Below are positions 27,148 to 36,500 of a stretch of DNA of 64,000 nt, one piece after another. Within the stretch, counting starts at the first letter, position 1; every line of letters begins with the position of its first letter. Source of the DNA: a virus. Location: IMG/VR virus record IMGVR_UViG_3300035670_010691, positions 1-64,000 of that record. One strand, given 5' to 3'. The notes below the pieces were generated by a model that was not told where the DNA came from, ran no database searches, and saw only the letters and a list, made by a program, of their open reading frames with translations. Both the position numbers and the translations under genes were made by a program.

Positions 27148-27723
27148 GTGAGTTCTTGTGTAAATCATGATCAAAAATGGGGATATATTCATATCCCCAA
27201 AACAGCCGGAACCACAATATCAAATATTTTAAGTTACACAGGAAATGTAGAAGGACTTGAGCATAGTCATTCCGCAATTAATAAGTTTCCCTCAAATTAT
27301 TTTATTTTTACTTTTGTAAGAAATCCTTTTACTAGATATCTTTCTATGTTTTTTCATGAAACTAAATTAGGAAGATTTAATGGTAATATGTATGAATTTA
27401 CCAAACACACGAACAAAAACATAGTATTTAATCCCCAAATTTATTTTATAAAAACTGGTGAAACCGAAAATAAAAAGGTAAATTTTATTGGAAGATATGA
27501 AAATCTTTTCAATGATATAAATTTTGTATTAGAAAAAACAGGTAATAAAAAAGTTTCTCAAATACCTCATTTAAATAAAAATTCAATTTATGAAAAACAT
27601 CCAAATTTAAATCAACAAAAATATTATGAGATTTATTTGAGGGATAATTACATAAGAGAATATATAAAAGAAAAGTATATAGAAGATTTTCAATATTTTA
27701 AATATGACATGGTTATACAATAA
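27148..27723 (+). CDS. Sulfotransferase family protein
   Basis: This 191-residue protein starts with GTG immediately after the previous stop. WGYIHIPKTAGTTISNIL is the 5'-phosphosulfate-binding loop and FTFVRNPFTRYLSMF the 3'-phosphate-binding strand-helix of PAPS-dependent sulfotransferases (Sulfotransfer_2 type). It would move sulfate from PAPS to a hydroxyl, most often on a glycan. It is shorter than the usual 250-300 residues but both cofactor motifs are intact. Its end overlaps the next gene by 20 nt. A likely acceptor is a phage or host surface glycan, by inference from the large sugar cluster downstream. Confidence 0.8.
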   Translation: MSSCVNHDQKWGYIHIPKTAGTTISNILSYTGNVEGLEHSHSAINKFPSNYFIFTFVRNPFTRYLSMFFHETKLGRFNGNMYEFTKHTNKNIVFNPQIYFIKTGETENKKVNFIGRYENLFNDINFVLEKTGNKKVSQIPHLNKNSIYEKHPNLNQQKYYEIYLRDNYIREYIKEKYIEDFQYFKYDMVIQ

Positions 27724-28102
27724 TATTCAAATTAACTCAATAGAACAAATGCCTGAAAAAACTATTGGGTTTATCTACAAAATTACTAATCAAAAAACAG
27801 GTGAGTATTATATTGGAAAAAAACAAATTTTATCTCAAAAAACTCTACCTCCTTTAAAGGGATTTAAAAGAAAAAGAAAAGTAATTAAAGAAAGTAATTG
27901 GCAGTCATATCGTTCTTCCAACGATGTAGTTAAAGAATGGGTCGATGATGATATAAAATTAGAAATACTTCGCTTTTGTAAATCTAAAAAATCACTCACT
28001 TATTATGAATTACAAGAACAGTTCGCACATGATGTTTTATCAGACCCACTTGCAAAAAATGATAATCTTTTAGGTAAGTTTTATAAAAAAGATTTGGAAT
28101 AA
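27704..28102 (+). CDS. GIY-YIG-type putative endonuclease (SegE-like)
   Basis: This 132-residue protein carries GFIYKITNQKTGEYYIGKKQ, the GIY and YIG strands, followed by the PPLKGFKRKRKVIKESNWQSY segment typical of small T4-family GIY-YIG proteins (SegE type). These either nick DNA near their own gene or act in repair. The C-terminal half has the usual LTYYELQEQFAHDVL helix with a possible catalytic Glu. It may begin later than 27704, since Met at 27752 (MPEKTIGFIY) also fits. It lies just before the primase promoter. Confidence 0.75.
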   Translation: MTWLYNNIQINSIEQMPEKTIGFIYKITNQKTGEYYIGKKQILSQKTLPPLKGFKRKRKVIKESNWQSYRSSNDVVKEWVDDDIKLEILRFCKSKKSLTYYELQEQFAHDVLSDPLAKNDNLLGKFYKKDLE

Positions 28103-28106
28103 TTAA

Positions 28107-28135
28107 TTGACTTTAAACTATTTTATTAGTATATT
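28107..28135 (+). promoter_or_regulatory. sigma70-type promoter for primase
   Basis: TTGACT (28107-28112), exactly 17 nt, then TATATT (28130-28135). The design is the same as the promoter ahead of the peptide deformylase gene. The predicted start near 28142 leaves a leader of about 12 nt. Confidence 0.7.
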
Positions 28136-28153
28136 ATATACAAAATAAAATGT

Positions 28154-29092
28154 ATGCTCTCTCAACGAGATAAATTTACAGTCATATCTACACTTGACGA
28201 AGTTCTCGGGGTCGGTAGTTCTCTTAAAGGAAACGAACAGGCACACCTATGTCCTTTCTGTCACCACCACAAAAAGAAACTTCAAGTCAATTTAGAAACT
28301 CAAAAGTGGCACTGTTGGGTATGTGATGCCAAGGGAAGTCGTATATCTTCTTTACTGCGTAAATTAAATGTAGATGTAAAGAAACTCAAGAGAATAAAGG
28401 AAATATATGATGACGAATACTCCACTCCTTATGTAGAAACTGAAGAAGTAGTTCAGTTATTTCTTCCACAACAATACAGACCTTTATGGGAAACTCCAAG
28501 GGGGGTGAATCCTCATTATAGAAACGCACTTTCATACATGAGACAACGGGGGTTTACACAAGACCTCCTAATGAGATATCAAGTTGGATATTGTGAAGAT
28601 GGTCTTTATGGTGGTAGAGTGATAATTCCTTCGTATGACGAAAACTACAAACTCAATTACTTCATCGCTCGTTCTTTTTATGATGGTGAAAAAATGAAGT
28701 ATAAGAACCCACCCGTATCCAAAAATGTGATTATATTTGAAAACCAAATCAATTGGAAAGAACCAATAACTTTGGTAGAAGGCATATTTGACGCAATGAC
28801 AATACGAAGAAACTCTATTCCTCTACTCGGTAAGTTTGTTCCTAAAAAACTAATGAACAAGATATTTAAAGAAGGAGTGAAAAAAATTAACATTCTCCTT
28901 GATGATGACGCTCAGGAACAAGCAATTTACTATACCAACTATTTCCAAAAACAAGGTATTCAAACTACCAACATTCTCCCACAACTTAAAGACGCAAACG
29001 AAATGGGGTTTGAAACCGTAAATCATTTAATCAAAACAACCAAAGAAACCACATTCGAAGATTTGGTATTTCAAAAGTTAGATACTTTATAA
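28154..29092 (+). CDS. DNA primase (T4 gp61-like)
   Basis: This 312-residue protein has a CHC2-type zinc-binding start with Cys33-Pro-Phe-Cys36 and Cys54-Trp-Val-Cys57. A TOPRIM region follows, with LVEGIFDAMTI (acidic motif, residues about 211-221) and NILLDDDAQEQA (DxD motif). It makes RNA primers for lagging-strand synthesis and would work with the phage replicative helicase. Its length is close to T4 gp61 (342). ATG 28154 is chosen because ATG 28150 opens only a seven-codon frame. Confidence 0.9.
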   Translation: MLSQRDKFTVISTLDEVLGVGSSLKGNEQAHLCPFCHHHKKKLQVNLETQKWHCWVCDAKGSRISSLLRKLNVDVKKLKRIKEIYDDEYSTPYVETEEVVQLFLPQQYRPLWETPRGVNPHYRNALSYMRQRGFTQDLLMRYQVGYCEDGLYGGRVIIPSYDENYKLNYFIARSFYDGEKMKYKNPPVSKNVIIFENQINWKEPITLVEGIFDAMTIRRNSIPLLGKFVPKKLMNKIFKEGVKKINILLDDDAQEQAIYYTNYFQKQGIQTTNILPQLKDANEMGFETVNHLIKTTKETTFEDLVFQKLDTL

Positions 29093-29093
29093 A

Positions 29094-29633
29094 ATGAAAA
29101 TTATAGAAAATTTTTTTAGTGATGAAGATTTTAATTTTTTAAATGAAAAAAGTTTAGAAATTTATAATAATAAAAATACTTCAAAAAACACATGGAATTA
29201 CAATGTAAAACAATTTTCAAAAGAAATAGAAGTTTATGACTTAAAAGAAGAGAATACTATATACTCTGTTATAAATAAGACACTTATTTACTATAATATT
29301 TTCAATTATTCTCCCCAAATGAGATTTTTTTATTGTCCTCCTGGTTCTTACATACCATGGCATACCGATGAGGGTTGGTATTCTGCATTGACAATTTATT
29401 TAAATGATAATTGGAATTTTGAATTTGGTGGGTTATATCAATACTATGATGATAATGAAATAAAAACAATAATTCCACGTAAAAATTTAGCATTATTTCA
29501 AAAGGGAGGTATATCCCATAGTACAACAATACAATCAGTTTATTCACCAATTAGAAGAAGTGTACAAATACATTTCATAGACTCGTATAATTCGGATATT
29601 TACGAAAAAAAAACAAATAAATCTCTTATTTAA
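29094..29633 (+). CDS. 2OG-Fe(II) oxygenase
   Basis: This 179-residue protein has the double-stranded beta-helix of prolyl-4-hydroxylase-like enzymes. The iron ligands are His90-Thr-Asp92 (PWHTDEGW) and His142 (GGISHSTT), and the Arg pair in PIRRSVQIHF would bind 2-oxoglutarate. It would hydroxylate a protein, nucleic acid or small molecule. The substrate is unknown. It lies 1 nt after the primase stop and 8 nt before the nuclease gene, inside the replication block. Similar small oxygenases are common in marine myoviruses. Confidence 0.85.
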   Translation: MKIIENFFSDEDFNFLNEKSLEIYNNKNTSKNTWNYNVKQFSKEIEVYDLKEENTIYSVINKTLIYYNIFNYSPQMRFFYCPPGSYIPWHTDEGWYSALTIYLNDNWNFEFGGLYQYYDDNEIKTIIPRKNLALFQKGGISHSTTIQSVYSPIRRSVQIHFIDSYNSDIYEKKTNKSLI

Positions 29634-29641
29634 AAATCTCT

Positions 29642-32600
29642 ATGATAATAGATAAAATATATCACTTAGCAGATATACACATACGAAACTTACAACGACA
29701 CAAAGAATACAGGTTAGTATTCCAAAAGTTTTTAGACCAAGTTAAACAAGATAATTTAGAAAATTCTGTTATTTATATTGCAGGTGATATTGCTCATGCT
29801 AAAACAGAAATGTCACCCGAATTGGTACAAGAAATTAGTACATTTTTATCACAATGTGCTGATTTAAGAGAAACCATAGTTATAACAGGAAATCACGATT
29901 GTAACTTAAATAATTCACATAGATTAGATGTACTCACACCGATTATCAAAAACCTCAATCATCCTAAACTACATTATTTTAGGGATACTGGTGTTTATCC
30001 TTTCCACAATCTTACTTTTGTTGTATATTCCATATTGGATCATAAGGATAATTGGCCTAAAGCAGACACCATTGCCGGAGAAAACAAAATCTGTTTATTT
30101 CATGGACCGGTAAATAAAGCCGAAACTGACATCGGATATACAGTATCATCAAATTCATTTACAGTAGATATGTTTGATGGATTTGATATGGTGTTGATGG
30201 GAGATATTCACCGAAGACAAAACTTGGGACAGGGGTATGAGCATATTGTTTATGCAGGTTCTCTTATCCAACAAAATCACGGTGAGTTATTAGAAAATCA
30301 TGGTTACCTTCTATGGGATGTTTTAAGTCGTACATATACCGAACATCATATCCACAATGACTATGGGTTTTTAACTATTGACGTTGTAGATGGAAAAATT
30401 CCGCAATGGGTATATGATGAAATCAATACTAAACTTCCAAAATATCCAAGACTCAGACTTCGTTTTACAAACACAGAAGCAAGTAGAATGAAACTGTGTA
30501 TTACTGAATTAAAAAAACTTTTTAATGTTGATGAAATTACAGTAACAAGGACGGATACAATTGGGCAACTTAAACAAAATAATAAAGTTAATAAAAATAT
30601 TGTTGGTAATGTAAAGGATGAGACTTTCCAAAATCAACTTATTAAAGATTATTTAGAAAGACAGTTTTTTCTTGATACGGAAGAAATAGACAAAATAACA
30701 AAAATAAATAAGGAATTAAATGGTAAAATATCCACCCAAGATATGGCTGAAAATATCTTGTGGATTCCGAAAAAGTTAGAATTTTCAAATATGTTTTCTT
30801 ATGGTGAGGGAAACAAAGTTGATTTTACCAAATCAAAAGGTATTGTTGGTATTTTTGCACCCAATGCATCTGGTAAGTCTTCTCTTTTTGACGCACTTGC
30901 ATTTTGTTTGTTTGATAAAACTTCCCGTACCTTTGTTGCTAAAAATATTTTAAATAATCAAAGTGATTGGTTTAGTTGTCGTTTTCAGTTTGAAGTAGAT
31001 GGTGTGGATTATTTTATTGAACGTAAAGCAAAATACGTAAGAAAAGGACAAGCAGTTAAAGTAGATGTTGATTTTTGGAAGGAAGATGGCGGTATAATTA
31101 CATCATTAAATGGAGAACAAAGAAGAGATACAAATAAAAACATAGAAAATTATATTGGGAACTTTGAAGACTTTGTTCTAACCTCACTTTCCTTACAGGG
31201 AAATAACGCACTTTTTATAGACAAGTCACAAACAGAACGAAAAGAAATACTTTCACAATTTATTGGGGTGGATATTTTTGATAAATTATATACCGAGGCT
31301 GCAGAAGAAAACAGAGAAAATGCAACCCTTATCAAAAAATTCAAATCTGACGATTTTACGACGCGACTTGCAAAAATTCAAAAAGACCTTCAAGAAAAAC
31401 AAAATGAGTATAAATTAGTTCAAATCCAAATGGATAGTTTGGGTGATAAAGAAGATGAACTAAATAAATCTTTGGTAAGATTAAACTCTAAAATAGTTCC
31501 TTTAAAATCTGATACGTTTGGAATTGATGTATTGGAATCTGATAAAGAAAGGTTAGAAATTAAACTTTCAAATCTTACAGATGAGATAGATAAATTGCAA
31601 AATAAAATAACTCATTTAGAGGAAACACAACTTGAATTAGAGGAAACACTTGATTCATTTGATGAAGATGAATTAGAGACAAAATATAAGTCTTTAATAC
31701 AAATCAAAGAAAGTAAAAAAGAGTTACAAAACCAAATTGAAAAAGTAGAAATAAGAAAAGAAGGTTTATTGGAAAAGAAAGACCATCTTGATTCTCATAA
31801 GTATAATCCAGAATGTCAAATTTGTGTTGAAAACTCTCAATCTATACTTGAAGGTAAAAAGACCCTAATCGAACAATTGAACTCGTTAGAATTAGAATTA
31901 AGTGGGTTAAATGAAAAGTTAAACGTAGTTAGTCAAGAAGTTAATTTATTTGAAGATGTAGAGCAACAATTTAAGGATTTACAAATTCTAAAAGAAAAAG
32001 AAATTAGATTAGACAAGGAATTATCGTCTATAATAAACAAAGTATTTCAATTGGAAGTACAACAAGATAAGTTAAAAACAGAAATTCAAAAAACTGATGA
32101 ATTAATACAAGATTACCATCAGAATGAAATACAAATTGAAAAAAATAATTCAATCCGTCAAGAAATAAAAGTTGTAAGGGATGAACTTGAATCAGTAAAA
32201 TCTAATTCTAAAAAAACAAATTCAAAATTATTGTCTTTGAATGGTGAAGTTAGCACTCTTAAGTCAAACAAACAACAGATTGAAGAAAGAATACAAGAAG
32301 TAAGGGATTTAGAAGAACAAAATAGACTATACGATTATTACTTAAATGCACTTGGTAAAGATGGAATACCATATGAGTTGATTGAGAAAGCACTTCCTAT
32401 GATTGAGGGTGAGGTCAATAATATCTTGGGACAAATCGTAGAATTTGGTATGATGTTGGAGATGGACGGCAAGAACATTAATGCATATCTCGTATACGGA
32501 GACCAACGGTGGTCTTTGGAAATGTGTAGTGGTATGGAAAGATTTATATCAGGTCTTGCAATCCGAGTAGCCCTTATAAACGTATGTAATTTACCACGAC

Positions 32601-32797
32601 CAAACTTCTTGGTAATTGATGAAGGTTTCGGTACATTGGATAGTGAAAACTTACAATCACTATTTATGTTATTTACTTACCTTAAAACTCAATTTGATTT
32701 TGTAATGATTATCTCACACATAGACAGCATGAGAGATGTGGTTGATGAGTTAATTGAAATTAAAAAGATAAATGGAAGGTCATTTGTAAAAAATTAG
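29642..32797 (+). CDS. Mre11-Rad50 (gp47-gp46) fused recombination nuclease
   Basis: This is one 1051-residue polypeptide. Residues 1 to about 340 are an Mre11/SbcD calcineurin-like phosphoesterase with Asp11-x-His13 (LADIHIR), GDIAH, TGNHDC and MGDIHRR. Residues about 375-1051 are a Rad50/SbcC SMC ATPase. The Walker A loop is APNASGKSS (about 406-414), long coiled-coil arms flank a CxxC zinc hook (Cys725, Cys728), and a CSGMERF signature precedes Walker B and D loop VIDEGFGTLD (near 990). In T4 these are separate proteins, gp47 and gp46. The complex resects double-strand ends for recombination-dependent replication. No internal stop or reinitiation site was seen at the junction. Confidence 0.9.
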   Translation: MIIDKIYHLADIHIRNLQRHKEYRLVFQKFLDQVKQDNLENSVIYIAGDIAHAKTEMSPELVQEISTFLSQCADLRETIVITGNHDCNLNNSHRLDVLTPIIKNLNHPKLHYFRDTGVYPFHNLTFVVYSILDHKDNWPKADTIAGENKICLFHGPVNKAETDIGYTVSSNSFTVDMFDGFDMVLMGDIHRRQNLGQGYEHIVYAGSLIQQNHGELLENHGYLLWDVLSRTYTEHHIHNDYGFLTIDVVDGKIPQWVYDEINTKLPKYPRLRLRFTNTEASRMKLCITELKKLFNVDEITVTRTDTIGQLKQNNKVNKNIVGNVKDETFQNQLIKDYLERQFFLDTEEIDKITKINKELNGKISTQDMAENILWIPKKLEFSNMFSYGEGNKVDFTKSKGIVGIFAPNASGKSSLFDALAFCLFDKTSRTFVAKNILNNQSDWFSCRFQFEVDGVDYFIERKAKYVRKGQAVKVDVDFWKEDGGIITSLNGEQRRDTNKNIENYIGNFEDFVLTSLSLQGNNALFIDKSQTERKEILSQFIGVDIFDKLYTEAAEENRENATLIKKFKSDDFTTRLAKIQKDLQEKQNEYKLVQIQMDSLGDKEDELNKSLVRLNSKIVPLKSDTFGIDVLESDKERLEIKLSNLTDEIDKLQNKITHLEETQLELEETLDSFDEDELETKYKSLIQIKESKKELQNQIEKVEIRKEGLLEKKDHLDSHKYNPECQICVENSQSILEGKKTLIEQLNSLELELSGLNEKLNVVSQEVNLFEDVEQQFKDLQILKEKEIRLDKELSSIINKVFQLEVQQDKLKTEIQKTDELIQDYHQNEIQIEKNNSIRQEIKVVRDELESVKSNSKKTNSKLLSLNGEVSTLKSNKQQIEERIQEVRDLEEQNRLYDYYLNALGKDGIPYELIEKALPMIEGEVNNILGQIVEFGMMLEMDGKNINAYLVYGDQRWSLEMCSGMERFISGLAIRVALINVCNLPRPNFLVIDEGFGTLDSENLQSLFMLFTYLKTQFDFVMIISHIDSMRDVVDELIEIKKINGRSFVKN

Positions 32798-32871
32798 TAC
32801 GAAGACTATAAACCAAAAAAAAATAATAGAACTCCAAATTATGTTTGAAAGTAAATGATGTTTGTTGTATT

Positions 32872-33057
32872 TCATTTAGTTTTTAAAACATTAAACGTTT
32901 TATTTACTTCAAGTTTTCGGACACTTGCGTATTGATCAATAAGTCTTTCAATTACCTTACTCATTTTTTTATCATTTTCAGTACAAAATTCTTTTAATTT
33001 TAAATGATGTTGTTCTGAAATTTGTATCATTTTATATCGTTTCATACCTTTATCCAT
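32872..33057 (-). CDS. Small ribbon-helix-helix-like protein
   Basis: This 61-residue minus-strand protein reads MKRYKMIQISEQHHLKLKEFCTENDKK in its first half, noted here by the strand YKMIQIS and helix HHLKLKEFC. The helix KMSKVIERLIDQYA follows. This strand-helix-helix layout fits ribbon-helix-helix DNA-binding proteins (Arc/CopG type), which act as dimeric repressors. Its start overlaps the end of the DUF2452-like gene by 16 nt, so the two are co-transcribed leftward. It may regulate the divergent promoters at 33441-33522. That is inference. Confidence 0.6.
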   Translation of the reverse strand: MDKGMKRYKMIQISEQHHLKLKEFCTENDKKMSKVIERLIDQYASVRKLEVNKTFNVLKTK

Positions 33058-33440
33058 TTTCTTTCACTATTAAGGGTAAATGAACCAATATGTTCTCTTT
33101 TTTTCCAATATTCAGGTTCTATAAGAGATAAAAACATTTCACCATCGTCACCAACAAAAAGGTGGTATGTATCTCCGATGACTGGTTCAAAATTAAATTT
33201 AGATTTATAAACTAATTCATTCCACTTAAACTCTTCAACAAGTTTTAAATATTCATCTTTTAATTCATTAAATTTTGTTTTTAATTGGTGATTGACTTTA
33301 ATAACACTTTGTTGTTTCCAAGTAACAACATCATCCATTTTGATGGCGGGAGCTCCAACATTTGTCCCATATGGAAGGACATTAGCTATGTATCCCCGTT
33401 CATCATCAAAAACAATTAAATCCGATTTCTTTTTATTCAC
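33042..33440 (-). CDS. DUF2452-like protein
   Basis: This 132-residue minus-strand protein contains LPYGTNVGAPAIKMDDV followed by a helical middle and GDTYHLFVGDDGEMFLSLIEP. That organisation matches DUF2452 proteins as I remember them, which are of unknown function. It is the first gene of a two-gene leftward unit, the only genes on this strand in the window. A TATTTATA element in the leftward sense lies 23 nt before its ATG. Confidence 0.65.
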   Translation of the reverse strand: MNKKKSDLIVFDDERGYIANVLPYGTNVGAPAIKMDDVVTWKQQSVIKVNHQLKTKFNELKDEYLKLVEEFKWNELVYKSKFNFEPVIGDTYHLFVGDDGEMFLSLIEPEYWKKREHIGSFTLNSERKWIKV

Positions 33441-33463
33441 TTTATTTTTCTATAGATTTCTAA

Positions 33464-33471
33464 TATAAATA
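33464..33471 (-). promoter_or_regulatory. Candidate late promoter element, leftward
   Basis: On the minus strand this reads TATTTATA and ends 23 nt before the ATG of the leftward gene. On the plus strand it is TATAAATAC, identical to the T4 late consensus, 51 nt upstream of the giant fibre gene. Which reading is active is open, but spacing favours the leftward one. Confidence 0.5.
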
Positions 33472-33494
33472 CAGGAATATCCTTAATTTTTTAA

Positions 33495-33502
33495 TATTTA
33501 TA
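33495..33502 (+). promoter_or_regulatory. Candidate late promoter element TATTTATA, rightward
   Basis: This exact octamer ends 20 nt before the giant fibre ATG. Together with 33464-33471 it forms a divergent pair in an 82-nt intergenic gap. Confidence 0.58.
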
Positions 33503-33522
33503 GAAAAATATTTTATTGAATA

Positions 33523-36500
33523 ATGCCCATAATCAAATCATTTGCACCAAAATTAAATTTAACAAATTATCAAACTTTTTTAGTTGATGATGATCCTAAT
33601 TCTACATATTTTAGAATTACAGAATTTCAGGAGACATTTACGGGTGGTAAAAATGGTTTTCTAATTGAAGGTTCATCGTTTTTAAAACCGACTACAGAAA
33701 TTAAAATTGAATTGTTAGATGTAGCCGGTAATCCAATATATTTTGAACCAGGGGACGGTATTCCTGAATATTATGAAGGTTTATCAAAATTAATATCAGT
33801 TCATGTTTATGATGATACACCAATTGGACTCGGTAAAATTACAATTTTAGGAGAACTTTCACAATATATTGATAATACTGGTATAATTCGTGATGTTCCA
33901 AGTGAATGGAAGGGTGTTTATAATGTAAAATGGGAAAGAGTTTTTCAAGTAAATAAAAATCTTTCAAACGAAACGATAGTCCGATTTGTTAAAAGACCAG
34001 TAATACAAATTGATGAAATTGTTAAACCTATCTTTACAAAGGATATACCACAAATTACACAAACGGGTACTGCATCAGGTGTTGGTGAAAATCCAGGTGA
34101 GGGAACGAGTTTAACGGGCTACAGAGCAGGTACTCTTTATCGTATTGCAATTACGGATACTTCAAACTTTACTTCTTCTATTGACGAAAATGTAATTAGT
34201 TTTCCAAGTTTAGGATATTCAGCAACAGTAAAAGAAGTCCTTAATAACAAAGAAGTTTTAGTAGATACTCCCTACACAGTTAATAGCATTGTTACCAATT
34301 TTCAAAATCAATCTTACACTTCAACTTACGAATACCCAGCCGGTGCAATAACCGAGGAAAGTGCTCTTACAGGTTCATTTGCAAAAGTAAATATTTCAAA
34401 TTTAAAAACTTTCGTTGGTGACGTAGCAAGAGTAAAAGTTTATAGAAAAAGTAGAAATGAGGTGGGTGATTTTCAATTGGTTCAAGACTCTCGTTTAGAA
34501 TCGGTTGAGTTATTAAGAGATATAACAATTACAAGTGATACCGAACTTAATTATGGAGTTTTACAACCCTCTACTTTCCAAGATTATTGGATAACAAGTT
34601 CAAACCACCCAACAGAGTTTGATGATACTTATTTATTTGCTTCCTTAAAATCAGATTATGATACAGGTACGGGTGGAACCTTTACCCTTCTTACTTCACA
34701 ATCTTTTAATATAAGTGATAATGTAGAATATAATTTATCATTTAAAACAAGATTAAGTGGGTCTGTTTCTCCTACCAAAACCATAAGTGCTTTCCTTACG
34801 GGTTCGTATTCATCATCGGTAAATGGAAATCCTGTTTTGGTACAATACCGACAAAACTTTATCAGCAGAAGTGTTGATAACACATATCTTCAAAGAAAGA
34901 ATATAAGTGAAAATATCATTTCAAATTTTAGTGGAAGTGCAAGACTTGGGTTTGAATTTGTTGGTGATGATTGGTATGTAGCAAATATAAGTTTAAAGAA
35001 TGCTCAGGAAACTTCATTTTCACCTGATGAGTTTACCTTAATACAAGAAGTACCGAGAAAATTACCAAAAGAAACTTTTGATTTTCGTTTTGAATTTTAT
35101 GATATAAATAACAACTTCATACCCGTTGAAGTAACAGCTACAAAAGAATTTACGGGTGGTAATACAAGTGACACTTCTACCCTTACCAAGTTTTTAAATT
35201 TTGAAAGTGATAGAACTGCTTTTCGTTTTACAACGGGGTCACTTGGTAATCCTGAATTTCAACAAATTGCTTTTAAAGTATCAAGTAATTTATTAACAGG
35301 TTCAGTCACTTATACTTCACAGGCATTCGACTTTACTGGTTCTTTACTAACAAGTGAGTCTTATGATGGAGGACAATATCCTGGATTTCTTACAAACGCA
35401 TCAACAGCTGGTGCTACTCTTACAATAGCAAACTTTACGGGTTCAAGAAATGATGTTATTGTTGGTTCTATTGTTTATACTGCATCTCGTGAAGATTTCC
35501 AAGAGTTTGAAACTGTTTATCGTTTTGAAGATGGTGAAAACGCACCAAACCTTTTTGCAACTTCAAATGCAAATCAATTTATTTATGAACCAACTACGAT
35601 TTCTCCAAAACCTTCGGGACAAGAAATACGAATTCAGGTAAAAAGAAAAAACTTAGCATCATTAATAACTCCAATTACTGCAAATTCATCTTCTGATGCC
35701 CCATTGACGGTAGTTGATGATGTAAATGGCATTAAAACATTTTCTATTTCAGCAACACAGTTTTCACAAAGTTTATTTGTCGGACAGAACGGCCCGTACC
35801 AAGATGTAACCTATTCATTTACCGCGAGTGATGAATTTAATAATCCATTTAGTGATGAGATTACTATTTCTCCGGTAATTAACTTTGATGGTATTTCTGT
35901 TGTTTTATCAAATGAAAATACATCATTTAGGGCAAATTCACTTGGAACAGTAACTTCAACAGAATTTGATGAAGGAGACGGGTTTGTCACAGTTAATATA
36001 GGTAATGAGTCTATATCACATAATAATGGATTATCACAAAGAAACACATTTGATATAACATCTGTAACACCTACTGCAAATATAACACCAAATTCATTTA
36101 CACCGAGCACAAATTCTTATGGAATTTCTGCTATGTCAGTTGATAGTGGTTCTATTGATATAAACATAAGTTATAAAGCGGGTGACAACTTTACAACACA
36201 ATCATTTGTTAAAAAAGTTAATTATACCAAAAATAGAATAGCAGCTCCTGTAATTTCAATACAAACAACAAATAAAAATCAAACGGTATCGGCATATTCA
36301 ACGGGAGTTCAAACAGGTACGTTTTCTAATGCGTTTGTTACTGTAAATGAAACTTATTTAGGTAATACTAATTCTAAAACTATTACCTCACTTACCGCGG
36401 TTAGACAAGATACATTAGCAAATCTTACAACGAACCCATCAACGGGAGAAATTACATTATCTGGTCAAACTCTTGCAACAGGGGTAGATAGTACAACTGT

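Noticed and set aside
32853-32877. Terminator between the nuclease gene and the leftward genes
   Set aside because: Only a weak six-pair AT stem with a 13-nt loop and no T run in either direction.
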